Source: a virus
IMG/VR virus record: IMGVR_UViG_3300040809_000245
Coordinates: 1-49,816 of that record
DNA length: 49,816 nt
Direction: 5' to 3' (one strand)
The notes beneath the pieces are model-generated. The model was not told the DNA's origin. It saw nothing but the letters and a program-made list of their open reading frames with translations, and made no database searches. Numbering within the stretch: the first letter of the stretch is position 1; each line of letters begins with the position of its first letter. A program made the position numbers and the translations under genes. Below are positions 16,061 through 24,630 of this stretch, piece after piece.

Positions 16061-16083
16061 TAAGGGCACTTAAAGCGCCCTTA
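16061..16083 (-). terminator. hairpin after the Ig-like structural gene
   Basis: A 7-bp stem, TAAGGGC with GCCCTTA, plus two further inner pairs around a small loop. It lies 14 nt after the stop codon at 16097. The following bases are TA-rich rather than a clean T run, so it may be a weak terminator or a processing/stability hairpin. Confidence 0.5.
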
Positions 16084-16096
16084 TACAATTTTGTTA

Positions 16097-16900
16097 TTAA
16101 GCAACTGTTAATGTAGCAGAAGATGATGTTACTGTATCAGCTCCTGTAGCACTAATCTGTACTCTATAAATGTAACCATCTAAACCAGTTGAATCATCTA
16201 TAGCTAATGTTGCTGTTGTAGCGCCAGTATAATCACCGCCACCACCTGTTGCACCATTAGATACGTTACCAAATCCACTACCTGTATCAACTTGCCATTG
16301 ATAACTTAACGAACCACCTGTTGGTGTTGTTGTAGCTGCAACAGTAAATGATGTTGCTGCTGGAGCAGTTACCGAAGCACTTGATGGTTGTGTTCCGATT
16401 AAGATTGTTAAATCTTGGAATTGTGTATCGTCAGCTTGATCACCTGATATAGATGACATAGCTACTAAAACTTCGTATGATGTTCTACCTGATCTACCAC
16501 CTGAACCAGCGACTCTTCTAACCCAACCTGCGTGAGGTATTGAACCTTGTTTAGCAGTTGTTTCATTAGTATCCACACCATAAACTTTAGTTGGATCTCC
16601 TTGAGTACCTGAAGTATTTTTTGCTTCAGATGTAGTTACAGATTTTGGTTTTTCTGATAATGTGTAAGAAGCACCAGCTGATACAGCACTTAAAGTTGCA
16701 CCTGGCACGCCTGCTATAACTGTAGCAGCTGTGTTTGATGAAATTGCTGTAATTAGATAGTCTTCTCCACTTTCTCTTATGTAATCTCCGACACTTGCTT
16801 CAGTAGTAAATGCTGTAGTTGTACCAGTAACGGCACCAGCAGCATCTATTTCTATTGTTCCAGAAGCAGTCTTAGAGTCATATTTTCCCCATAAAGACAT
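16097..16900 (-). CDS. virion structural protein with Ig-like C-terminal domain
   Basis: A 267-aa Thr/Ser/Gly-rich protein. The N-terminal half is a beta module (IDAAGAVTGTTTAFTTEASVGDYI). The C-terminal about 90 residues look like a bacterial or phage Ig-like fold, with SLSYQWQVDTGSGF, TLAIDDSTGLDGYIYRVQIS and a SSATLTVA end. Such domains decorate capsids or tails. A perfect late box TATAAATA lies 40 nt upstream and an AAGGAGAG ribosome site precedes the ATG, supporting late high-level expression. Confidence 0.78.
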   Translation of the reverse strand: MSLWGKYDSKTASGTIEIDAAGAVTGTTTAFTTEASVGDYIRESGEDYLITAISSNTAATVIAGVPGATLSAVSAGASYTLSEKPKSVTTSEAKNTSGTQGDPTKVYGVDTNETTAKQGSIPHAGWVRRVAGSGGRSGRTSYEVLVAMSSISGDQADDTQFQDLTILIGTQPSSASVTAPAATSFTVAATTTPTGGSLSYQWQVDTGSGFGNVSNGATGGGGDYTGATTATLAIDDSTGLDGYIYRVQISATGADTVTSSSATLTVA

Positions 16901-16939
16901 ATATCTCTCCTTAAATTAGTAATTGTTATATAACAGTAC

Positions 16940-16947
16940 TATTTATA
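16940..16947 (-). promoter_or_regulatory. T4-type late promoter box (TATAAATA)
   Basis: An exact TATAAATA on the minus strand, about 40 nt before the ATG of the Ig-like structural gene. A good Shine-Dalgarno lies in the leader. Confidence 0.75.
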
Positions 16948-16950
16948 AGA

Positions 16951-17439
16951 TTAAAAACCTAGTTTTTTAAGTTCAGATATAGTTTTAGATGTGTTTGTAT
17001 GATGTATGCCAGTACCACCAGCATTGATAAACTCTCTTATATTTTTCTCGTAATCGTCTATAAGAATAGCGGGTTGGCCTCTTTTAGCAAAGAGTTTCTT
17101 ATCTTTTCTTCGTACTAAATTAATTCTTTGTCTATTTGTCATACCTGCGTTTCTTCTTAACCATTCGGTTTTGCCAGGTATACAGTTTGGATCGTAAGTT
17201 TCTTCTACGTATGCTGATAAGATGTGTGGATCAAACTTTGATAGATATGACCATAGTTGTTTGCCACCAGGCATCCAAGGTAGTGTTTGCCAAAAGTCTT
17301 TTTTTGCTTTGATAAGTGACCACTTATCTTTACCCATTGACATCCATTTATTAATAGACATCTTTGTAGTTTTTTGAGCACCTGTCTTAAAATCTGCAAG
17401 TACTCCATCCATATCGCAATATATGATAGGTTTGTTCAT
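16951..17439 (-). CDS. HAD-family phosphatase / 5'(3')-deoxyribonucleotidase-like
   Basis: A 162-aa HAD-fold hydrolase. Motif I is YCDMDGVLADF (about 7-17) with the nucleophile and acid Asp pair, and the late ILIDDYEKNI supplies the metal-binding acidic motif. The GVLADF form and TLPWMPGG region resemble phage and bacterial 5'-nucleotidase-type HADs. A substrate among deoxynucleotides is likely but not shown. A sigma70-like promoter and AAGGA site lie directly upstream. Confidence 0.8.
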   Translation of the reverse strand: MNKPIIYCDMDGVLADFKTGAQKTTKMSINKWMSMGKDKWSLIKAKKDFWQTLPWMPGGKQLWSYLSKFDPHILSAYVEETYDPNCIPGKTEWLRRNAGMTNRQRINLVRRKDKKLFAKRGQPAILIDDYEKNIREFINAGGTGIHHTNTSKTISELKKLGF

Positions 17440-17459
17440 AGTGTTTTCCTTATACTATT

Positions 17460-17488
17460 ATACTATCATATAATAGCTGTTTTGTCAA
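17460..17488 (-). promoter_or_regulatory. sigma70-like promoter for the HAD gene
   Basis: TTGACA (17483-17488), 17-bp spacer, TAGTAT (17460-17465). A TATAAT two to three bases downstream is a second possible -10. An AAGGA site and the ATG follow. Confidence 0.62.
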
Positions 17489-17505
17489 TTGACAGAATGT
17501 CGCAC

Positions 17506-18312
17506 TTATACAGGTATTGCTCTAGGTTCTACATCAACTGCACCAGCTTCTTTGCCTGTTGCTGTTTTTCCTTTGTCGCCTAATTTAATTACTTTTGTTT
17601 CAGTTCTTAAATCAGAAAAAGTCTTTTTACTTTCACCCATGCAATTTGAAGCATTGATTTTATTTGCGTGGTCTTTACCACATTTAGAACAAATTTGTTC
17701 CATATGATATCCTTTATCTTTACAATGACTACAACCTTCACCTTCACATTTAGAACATTCTACTTTTTCTTCGTTCTTAGGTTTCTCGCCTTTTTCTTTT
17801 TTAGAAATTGCTATTGCAGCCTGTTGTGCAGGACTGACAGCTTCTTTTTTTAACAAACTAGCGGGTTTAAACGTAATTTGTCCAGCTGCTACATCATTTT
17901 TTCTAAACCAGTCTTTAGCTTCTGTTTCGTCTTTAAACTTTTTAGATTTTACTTGTCTTGTTTTTTTATCGGTATAAACTGCTACCGCTTCTTCTTTTAC
18001 TGCTTTAGATATTACAGCTCTTCTTTTGTGAAGATACTTGTCTGTAGAATCTGTATCGCCATCGTTGTCAATGTCTTTATCTTTTCTATCATCAAACTTT
18101 TTCTTAACAGCATCTTTGTTTACTGGATCTAAAGCTTCAGAAACTATTTTAGAAGCAACATCTGAAATTGAACCTGGTTTAGGTTCAAAATATGTTTTTG
18201 TTTCTAATCTTACATTTGGTTCTTGTTTTGTTATTGATGGCTGTTCAGTAGCGATTTGAGTAATCTTTTCTTCTATACTGCCAGTCTTTGTTTCAAAATA
18301 TTTTTTGTTCAT
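17506..18312 (-). CDS. modular virion-associated protein with Ca-loop and zinc-finger motifs
   Basis: A 268-aa modular protein. It has two related repeats (YFETKTGSI at 5-13 and YFEPKPGSI at 41-49), and an EF-hand/dockerin-like loop DIDNDGDTDSTD (80-91) followed by DKYLHKRR. A DnaJ-like cysteine cluster lies at 186-197 (CSKCEGEGCSHC), with a further CSKC at 208 and Cys at 224. The segments are separated by flexible Lys/Glu linkers, several ending in Glu-Ala as at proposed head-protease sites. It has an AGGAG-type ribosome site. I recognise the DNDGD-KYLHKRR module from other marine phage proteins; function unknown. Confidence 0.7.
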   Translation of the reverse strand: MNKKYFETKTGSIEEKITQIATEQPSITKQEPNVRLETKTYFEPKPGSISDVASKIVSEALDPVNKDAVKKKFDDRKDKDIDNDGDTDSTDKYLHKRRAVISKAVKEEAVAVYTDKKTRQVKSKKFKDETEAKDWFRKNDVAAGQITFKPASLLKKEAVSPAQQAAIAISKKEKGEKPKNEEKVECSKCEGEGCSHCKDKGYHMEQICSKCGKDHANKINASNCMGESKKTFSDLRTETKVIKLGDKGKTATGKEAGAVDVEPRAIPV

Positions 18313-19277
18313 TATTTTTTACTCCTTACTTTTTTAGCTAAATCACTATCTGCACCACCCCAAGTACCACTTGACTTGGTTACAAAACTATTTACACGAG
18401 CCATTGCCCATTGTTGTGGTGTTGTTCCTGGTCTATGACCACCTTTCCATGCAGCCATACCTCTATCATATACTTTCTTTAATATTGAATAAGGCATACC
18501 AGTTTTTTCTGCTTTATTTTGAACGCCTTTAATTGCCTCCACTAAAGCTTTTGCAGGATGCACTTCTTCATTTTTAGATTTAATTTTATCCATTCTTAAC
18601 TGTATATTGTCAAGTTTGTTTTTTGTAATTTCTATATCAGTTTTATCTTTAGTTGGGTCCATTTCTCTTGCTTTAGTTTGCAATTGCATTTGTTTAACTC
18701 TTAAATCTGCAATTTTTTCATTGTCAGTTTTAGTTTCTTCTTTCATAGAACCAGCATGTTTCATATCACCTGTTTTTCTTTTCATTGCAACACTTCTTGC
18801 CATGTTAGATACAAAGTTTATACCAGATTGTGCAAGTTGCATTAATGTATCTGTAGAATATTTGTCTAAAAAGTTCTTTAAAGTTTTTACTTTTTCAGGT
18901 GACATTAATTTTATCTCTGCCCAACTATCTTTTAATTTTTTAATTTGAGCAGGACTCATCGCCTCAAGCATATTAATTGCTACATCTTCTTTCTGCATTC
19001 CTTTTATATCAGGTCCGTTATCTTTTGCCCACTTAATATTTCCCTTTAACGTATCTTGTGTAACGGATACTTCAGAATTACCTTGTGTTCTTAATTCTTT
19101 TGCTCTCTTTTCAGCAGAGTCTTTTGTTTTAAAAGGTGACGCATATCTTTTACCGTCTTTACCTCTCCATCTAGCAACGTAAACAAGTGTAAACTCATTC
19201 ATCTGCTCTTGTATGTTTGACCAAGTTGTTGTATATTTACTTACCATTTTTTGCAACTCCAATATCTTGCTTTCCAT
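18312..19277 (-). CDS. DUF5824-like protein, putative virion protein
   Basis: A 321-aa protein. A small N-terminal beta module (LVYVARWRGKDGKRY, with KTKDSAEKRAKEL) precedes Lys-rich helical linkers. The C-terminus (about 253-315, GMPYSILKKVYDRGMAAWKG and HRPGTTPQQWAMARVNSF) matches what I know as DUF5824. LVE-Ala at 245-248, just before that domain, fits a T4 gp21-type cleavage site. The ATG at 19277 has an AGGA site 6 nt upstream; another ATG at 19247 overlaps the upstream stop and is possible. It overlaps the 923-aa gene end by 37 nt if the first start is used. Confidence 0.72.
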   Translation of the reverse strand: MESKILELQKMVSKYTTTWSNIQEQMNEFTLVYVARWRGKDGKRYASPFKTKDSAEKRAKELRTQGNSEVSVTQDTLKGNIKWAKDNGPDIKGMQKEDVAINMLEAMSPAQIKKLKDSWAEIKLMSPEKVKTLKNFLDKYSTDTLMQLAQSGINFVSNMARSVAMKRKTGDMKHAGSMKEETKTDNEKIADLRVKQMQLQTKAREMDPTKDKTDIEITKNKLDNIQLRMDKIKSKNEEVHPAKALVEAIKGVQNKAEKTGMPYSILKKVYDRGMAAWKGGHRPGTTPQQWAMARVNSFVTKSSGTWGGADSDLAKKVRSKK

Positions 19278-22012
19278 TTAGGTCCTGGATTATCACAATT
19301 GTGTCTTGCTCTGAAGCTTCTTCTTCTTGCAGGATTATCTCTTTTAATTTCCATGTTAGGATCACCAAATGATACTTTTACTACGTTACCTTTTTCGTTT
19401 TTTGTATAAACGTAAAACTTTTTAGAACCACCTCTTACAGGTTTATTCAAGGTTACTGTTTTACCTTGATAATCTGCTTCATTTATTTGAGATGGATAAA
19501 TACCCCACTCGTCAGCTTCTTCATTCATAAAATCTTTAAATGATAGTTTAAAGCCTTCACTTGCACCCAAGTCTTTTTTCATCTCTGCTTTAGATTTGTT
19601 GTATTTTCTTTGAAATTCTTCCGCATCCAATCCACCTTCTTCTTTCGATTTAAGGTCAATAGCGATGTCTTTCATTCTTCCTTCTTGCATATTTGTGTTG
19701 GTGTCAATCACTTTATTAAACATTTTATTGTATGTTTCTTCAATTTTAGATTGCCACTCTTCCCCATATCTTTCCTTATATTTATTAATCGTTTCTTCTT
19801 TAGTTGCCCATTCCTCTATATCTTTTAACTCAACTTTTTTATTCATTGGTTTCATGTCCTTATCTGCATTAACATTAATTAAATTATTACTATGTTTACT
19901 TGGTTTGTAAGGACCACCTTGAAATTTTGAACTGTAATGTTTTTCTCCAGGTGTTAATAATGAAGTGTATTTTGCATAATCGTGGCCTATATCGTATGCC
20001 TCTGGCATTCCTGTATCGCTAAATTCATTACCTCTATGATGAGGTTCTTTTTCGTTTTTTGTTTTTAACTCACCATACATTTGTTTGAAACGCTTTGTAT
20101 GTGTACTAGTTTTTGTTTTTGCCACTTTATCAGCGGGTGATTGTTTGTAAGCACTCTTATCACTATCAGACTTTTTGCCTTGTTTTTCTAAATGTCTATC
20201 GTGTGCTTTCTTTTCTTTATCACTTAAACCAGCAACATATTTTTTAGGTTGATCTGTTTCTTTATCATATTTTAGTTTTCTTGCTCTTTCCTCTAACTTA
20301 ATAGGGTAGACAGGAGTTTCCATTATATTGTAAAGCCATGATTTATGTAATTTCATATTTTCGTCCTCTAAGGTAACATAGTTTGTTCCTCTTCGTACTA
20401 TGACACCAGTAATGTTTGTTTCAACATCATCAACTATATCTCCTACATCATATAGATGCTCTGAAATATATTTGTCCCTTAATGTCATTTTTTCTAACTC
20501 CTCTTTTGTAGAGGCAGTTATAAATGGTTTGAATCTAAATGCACCTGCACCATGATCTATGGATGCAGCTAACATCATTCCTTTTCTTACATTTTTAAAT
20601 AGGTCTTGTGCATTTTTTGAATTAGCAAAACTTGATGGTAGACCTTTTTTAAATGTATCAAAGTCTTTATCTTTAGCAGCTGCTCTCATTTTACTTGCAC
20701 TCATACCTGTTGCACCATCAGCATCTGGATCTCTTTCTCCTGCTGATGCCACATTTATACTATCAAAGTCATATAGACCATGTCGGCTCTTAACGCCGTT
20801 ATATTTTTTTAAGATAGTATCAAATTCTCTTACTCTATCTGAACCTGCAACAAACGTAACATTAGAATAACCTTTTTTGTATAGTTCAGTAGCAATATCT
20901 AATATCATATTTGAAGGGTTTAACATTATGTTTCTAGCGTGTCTAGGAAACATTTGTTTCATTGTTGCAAGTTTAACTCTTGCGTTCAATGGATTTTTAC
21001 TTGTGTCTTCACTCTTACTTAAATAAATTTTGTAATCATCTGTTCTTTGTTGTGCCACTTTGTTAATAAGTTTTTCGTGTCCTATTGTTGGTGGATTAAA
21101 TCGGCCAAAGGTAAATGCAATTGATCTACCCTTGGCCTCTTTTATTTTTGATAATGATTTCAGTTCGTCTGGTGATATTTTGCCATCTTCCATAATCTCT
21201 TTCAACTTTTTGAAAAATTTGAGATAATGATACTTTTCTAACATTTTATAAATCACATTCTTGGGAAGTCGGTTCTTAACGCCAAACTTTCTGATTTCGT
21301 CTGGTGACATATCTGTACTAAAAGCATCCTTTCGGTCTGCAATAGTTTTGTCACCAATATCAATTAGAGTGTTAATAGAAGATTTAATTTCGTCTAACTT
21401 TTTAGAAACTAAACTTGACAAGTTCTTTATGTCGTCACCTGTTAAGTCTTTTAGTTCCTCATAATCAATCATATCTCTTACAAGTTCACCTTTAACAACA
21501 TCTATTTCAGAAACACGCTTCTGAAAATCCGTAACGTATTTTTCAGGTTCAAAGGTGCCAGGTTCTGGTTTTTTGATCCACTTGTTAGAGTCGATATCAA
21601 AAGTACCATCAGCCATGTCCCTTGCCTTATTAAATGTTACAGGATCTATGATGGAAAAGTAGTTGATAGGATGCTGTGTGCCTGGTATGTTTTTACCATT
21701 TATCTGTCCTTGATATTCTCTAATCTCATCATGCACCTTTTCTTGTTCTTCTTTTGAACCAGGTATATCAAATAAGATATTAATGTCAAGGTCTGCGTCA
21801 GCTCTATATTGTTTAGTTAGTATTGAACCAATTAAGGTATACTTAACTACTTTACCAAATTTTTCAAATGTCTTTATACCATCTAATACTAATTTTTTTA
21901 CTGATGGTTTTAATACTGGATTAGGAGTATCTGCTTTATCAAATACACCTTTTGCATACGTTTGTCTTGGTATGTCAATTATAGACTCTTTTAAAAAATC
22001 TTTAAATCTCAT
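19241..22012 (-). CDS. multidomain protein: nucleotidyltransferase, NMNAT-like cytidylyltransferase, DUF5872-like and C-terminal cap
   Basis: A 923-aa modular protein. Order: targeting-like start MRFKDFLKE (1-9); a polymerase-beta-type nucleotidyltransferase segment with GSILTKQYRADADLDINI (62-79); a helical part; a HIGH-type nucleotidyltransferase from about 297 (TFGRFNPPTIGHEKL) with a late MSASKMRAA motif; a DUF5872-like basic region (about 577-650); an internal SFKDFMNE copy (824-831); and an end domain closing with RARHNCDNPG and KARYWSC. Glu-Ala cleavage-like sites IKE-A (290-293) and INE-A (843-846) fall between domains. This suggests a polyprotein cut by the head protease, or a packaged multi-enzyme. 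The start overlaps its neighbour as ATGA. Confidence 0.8.
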   Translation of the reverse strand: MRFKDFLKESIIDIPRQTYAKGVFDKADTPNPVLKPSVKKLVLDGIKTFEKFGKVVKYTLIGSILTKQYRADADLDINILFDIPGSKEEQEKVHDEIREYQGQINGKNIPGTQHPINYFSIIDPVTFNKARDMADGTFDIDSNKWIKKPEPGTFEPEKYVTDFQKRVSEIDVVKGELVRDMIDYEELKDLTGDDIKNLSSLVSKKLDEIKSSINTLIDIGDKTIADRKDAFSTDMSPDEIRKFGVKNRLPKNVIYKMLEKYHYLKFFKKLKEIMEDGKISPDELKSLSKIKEAKGRSIAFTFGRFNPPTIGHEKLINKVAQQRTDDYKIYLSKSEDTSKNPLNARVKLATMKQMFPRHARNIMLNPSNMILDIATELYKKGYSNVTFVAGSDRVREFDTILKKYNGVKSRHGLYDFDSINVASAGERDPDADGATGMSASKMRAAAKDKDFDTFKKGLPSSFANSKNAQDLFKNVRKGMMLAASIDHGAGAFRFKPFITASTKEELEKMTLRDKYISEHLYDVGDIVDDVETNITGVIVRRGTNYVTLEDENMKLHKSWLYNIMETPVYPIKLEERARKLKYDKETDQPKKYVAGLSDKEKKAHDRHLEKQGKKSDSDKSAYKQSPADKVAKTKTSTHTKRFKQMYGELKTKNEKEPHHRGNEFSDTGMPEAYDIGHDYAKYTSLLTPGEKHYSSKFQGGPYKPSKHSNNLINVNADKDMKPMNKKVELKDIEEWATKEETINKYKERYGEEWQSKIEETYNKMFNKVIDTNTNMQEGRMKDIAIDLKSKEEGGLDAEEFQRKYNKSKAEMKKDLGASEGFKLSFKDFMNEEADEWGIYPSQINEADYQGKTVTLNKPVRGGSKKFYVYTKNEKGNVVKVSFGDPNMEIKRDNPARRRSFRARHNCDNPGPKWKARYWSCKKW

Positions 22013-22698
22013 ATTCGTTTTCTAGCCTCTAATTCCTTTTTCATCCATTGTTTTGCGATATAATTTTGTACAGGTTGTCTTAAAAATCCTCTTACTACTT
22101 TACCCACTCTATTCATTGTTAATGTAACTAATTCTAAATCTGATTTGTTATTATCAACAACTAAAAATTTACTTAAACCAAAAAGTCTTTGAAACTTACC
22201 AATATTATCTTGTACGCCATTCCAACTTGACTTTGTAATATATTCAGGTATACTTCTTTCACGTCTAGCATTTCTTGCCAATGCAACTTCTAAAGTTGTA
22301 TTTACAAATACCATATAGCAATCGTAACCCATTTGTTTTAGCATATTATGTTGCCTAGCAATCATGTCATAATCTCTTCCTGTACTATCAATAACTAAAC
22401 CAAGTCTGCCTTCTACATATTTATCTAACTGTGAGATAGCAACTCGTTTAGCAGCCTTTCTTACAATATCTCTAAAATAGGTTTCTTCATCTGGCATACT
22501 TAAAGATAAGTTTGCCTTTTTTAAATTTCTTTCAAAAGCAATATCTGAATTGACAACTTTTAATCCTGTGCCAGAAAATGTACTTTGTGTTACAAATGTT
22601 TTACCTGAACCAGGACCACCAGCAAGAAAAAATGCTTTAAATATTCCTGGGTCATAAACACCCTCTGCTAAATGTTGTATAAAACTATTTACTGCCAT
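22009..22698 (-). CDS. P-loop kinase, zeta-toxin/polynucleotide-kinase-like, with targeting-like N-terminus
   Basis: A 229-aa P-loop protein. Walker A GGPGSGKT lies near residues 27-34. VVNSDIAFER (substrate-site Asp), VIDSTGRDYD and a basic ARNARRER lid are as in zeta-toxin or polynucleotide-kinase-like families. It could phosphorylate a nucleic-acid end or a small sugar nucleotide; the substrate is unknown. The N-terminus, MAVNSFIQHLAEG, adds a SF-x-x-x-LAE peptide ahead of the catalytic fold. It overlaps adenylate kinase by 14 nt. Confidence 0.8.
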   Translation of the reverse strand: MAVNSFIQHLAEGVYDPGIFKAFFLAGGPGSGKTFVTQSTFSGTGLKVVNSDIAFERNLKKANLSLSMPDEETYFRDIVRKAAKRVAISQLDKYVEGRLGLVIDSTGRDYDMIARQHNMLKQMGYDCYMVFVNTTLEVALARNARRERSIPEYITKSSWNGVQDNIGKFQRLFGLSKFLVVDNNKSDLELVTLTMNRVGKVVRGFLRQPVQNYIAKQWMKKELEARKRI

Positions 22699-23272
22699 CT
22701 TCTATTCTCTTTATAATTTCGTTAGCAGTTTCTTCAGGTGTACCACCCTCTGCCATAACTTCTATAAATCCAGGTTTACCTCTAAAATATTCTACTACAG
22801 GTCCCGTTTCTTTTTTATATAATTCTATTCTATTTTTAATAATTTCTTCCGTGTCGTCTGCACGACCTCTTGCAAGTAATCTTCTCATTACTTCTTCAGT
22901 ACTTACATTTAAAAACACAGCATAGTCATAACCTATTTCTGCTTTTTCCATGTCTTGTACTTGTTTCATATATCTTGGCCATCCATCAAGTACATAACCT
23001 TTAGGACTTTCTTCAACCTTTTTGCTAATTAAATCTAATACTATTTGATTAGGAACAAACTCACCTTTTGATACTATATCTTTTGCAATCTGTCCTATTT
23101 CTGTACCTTTTTCAATTTCTTTTCTTAACATACCACCTGGATAGATATGTGTAATATCAAAATGTTTTATTAAGTATTCTGTATATGTTGATTTACCTGA
23201 ACCAGGTCCACCTAACATAACTATTCTCATTCGGCCTAGTTGTTCAAATATAAAATCTCTAAAACTTTTCAT
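22685..23272 (-). CDS. adk: adenylate kinase with capsid-targeting-like N-terminal extension
   Basis: A 195-aa adenylate kinase. The core begins at about Met15 with MRIVMLGGPGSGKST, has the AMP-site GGMLRKEI, LDGWPR and the ARGRADD short-lid form. It would interconvert ATP, ADP and AMP. The first 14 residues precede the normal family start and read MKSFRDFIFE plus a linker; M-K, S/T, F/Y, acid, F-I, E match T4's MKTYQEFIAE closely, including the IxE cleavage position. That suggests packaging in the head. The start overlaps the structural gene upstream (TAATG). Confidence 0.88.
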   Translation of the reverse strand: MKSFRDFIFEQLGRMRIVMLGGPGSGKSTYTEYLIKHFDITHIYPGGMLRKEIEKGTEIGQIAKDIVSKGEFVPNQIVLDLISKKVEESPKGYVLDGWPRYMKQVQDMEKAEIGYDYAVFLNVSTEEVMRRLLARGRADDTEEIIKNRIELYKKETGPVVEYFRGKPGFIEVMAEGGTPEETANEIIKRIEDGSK

Positions 23273-24630
23273 TATCTACTAACTTCTTCCCAATCCATAC
23301 TAGCATATACATCTGCTGTATCTGTACCACAAGCCATACGAATAGTTAATAATTCTGGCGTACTTGTAAATGAATTTCTTTCTAATTGAAATTTAAATAA
23401 CGCTTCTTTAAGAATATCTGTAGATTGACTAGATTGATTATTAGAAGCCATAAAACCACTTGCTAATATTCTGCCTGTACCTAATGTGTGTGCTGTACCT
23501 GTAATATTGTATTCAACTGAGGAATCAGTACCAGCAGATACCCAACTTCCTGCTGTGATTGAACCTCCAGCAACAACTTGCCAATTATAGTTATAACCAT
23601 TTCCTGTTCCCAATATTGATAATGCTGTTAAAATAACAATAGCGTCTAAAGATGAGGTCTTTAATCTGATTGAAGCGACTGGATAAAAAGTACCAGCAGT
23701 AGTTAATTCATACGGTGAAGTAATTACTGTACCAATTGCTTGTTGTCTTCCTCTTAATTGATAACCACCCTCACTCATAACACTAGAACAAATTTGTTTT
23801 AATGTAGCAGTAGAACTATCTCCAACTTCCGTTTGTTGTTTAATTTCATATCTTAAAGGTAAAGAACCTGTAGTGATATATGTTCCAGATACTAAATTAG
23901 CGTGATGAAATGCGTGGCAAACAACAAATCTACCATTGATAACAAAACCTATTCTTACAGTTCCTATACCTAACCACTCTAAATCAATATATAATATTTG
24001 AGCCTTTGTTAAATCTAAAGTATAACCTGTTGTACCTGTGCCATCTAATTTATCTACATTCCAATCTGCTTGAGCAATTTTACTTTCTACAACTGAACCT
24101 GTTATTTTACTTCGCTCTACAACATATATGTTTGTACCATCTTGTTCTAAATAGATACCATTATCTGAACCGAAATATCCTACTCTTTGTCTTAAACCAG
24201 TTTTAGCCGCATTAAATACAAAAGAGTTTAAAAGTAATAATGATTTACCAGGTTGATAAGACATTACTTTATTTGTTTCTCTTATAATTTCATCATTAGC
24301 ATTATCACCAACTGTTAAATTAACAAGGCCTTCATTTATACTAAATGTAGATGAAGCGTCACCTGTAATATCTTCATTCCATAAACCATTGTCTTTGTAT
24401 CTGTGTGAGCTGTCAAATAATGTTAATGGTGATGATATTCTTTGTCTACCAAAAGCGTCTGTATTAGTTTCTGCTGAGCTCGATTGACTAATACTTGATA
24501 TTGTGACTGGAAATGGATTTGTTTGAGTTACAACATTACCGTCATTTGTTGCTATCATTGGTACTTCAAAGACCGTTTTATCGTGTCCTGCAGGTCCAAA
24601 TGTTTGTGTATCTTTTCTAAAATTTGCCAT
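23272..24630 (-). CDS. virion structural protein
   Basis: A 452-aa, beta-rich, Gly/Ser/Thr-rich protein. It begins MANFRKDTQTFGPAGHDKT and contains DAFGRQRISSPLTLFDSSHR (about 59-78), a segment seen in marine phage structural proteins, with many short beta strands after it. No enzyme motif is present. The location between enzymes with targeting-like starts suggests a virion locus. A baseplate, neck or surface role cannot be chosen from sequence alone. Confidence 0.75.
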   Translation of the reverse strand: MANFRKDTQTFGPAGHDKTVFEVPMIATNDGNVVTQTNPFPVTISSISQSSSAETNTDAFGRQRISSPLTLFDSSHRYKDNGLWNEDITGDASSTFSINEGLVNLTVGDNANDEIIRETNKVMSYQPGKSLLLLNSFVFNAAKTGLRQRVGYFGSDNGIYLEQDGTNIYVVERSKITGSVVESKIAQADWNVDKLDGTGTTGYTLDLTKAQILYIDLEWLGIGTVRIGFVINGRFVVCHAFHHANLVSGTYITTGSLPLRYEIKQQTEVGDSSTATLKQICSSVMSEGGYQLRGRQQAIGTVITSPYELTTAGTFYPVASIRLKTSSLDAIVILTALSILGTGNGYNYNWQVVAGGSITAGSWVSAGTDSSVEYNITGTAHTLGTGRILASGFMASNNQSSQSTDILKEALFKFQLERNSFTSTPELLTIRMACGTDTADVYASMDWEEVSR

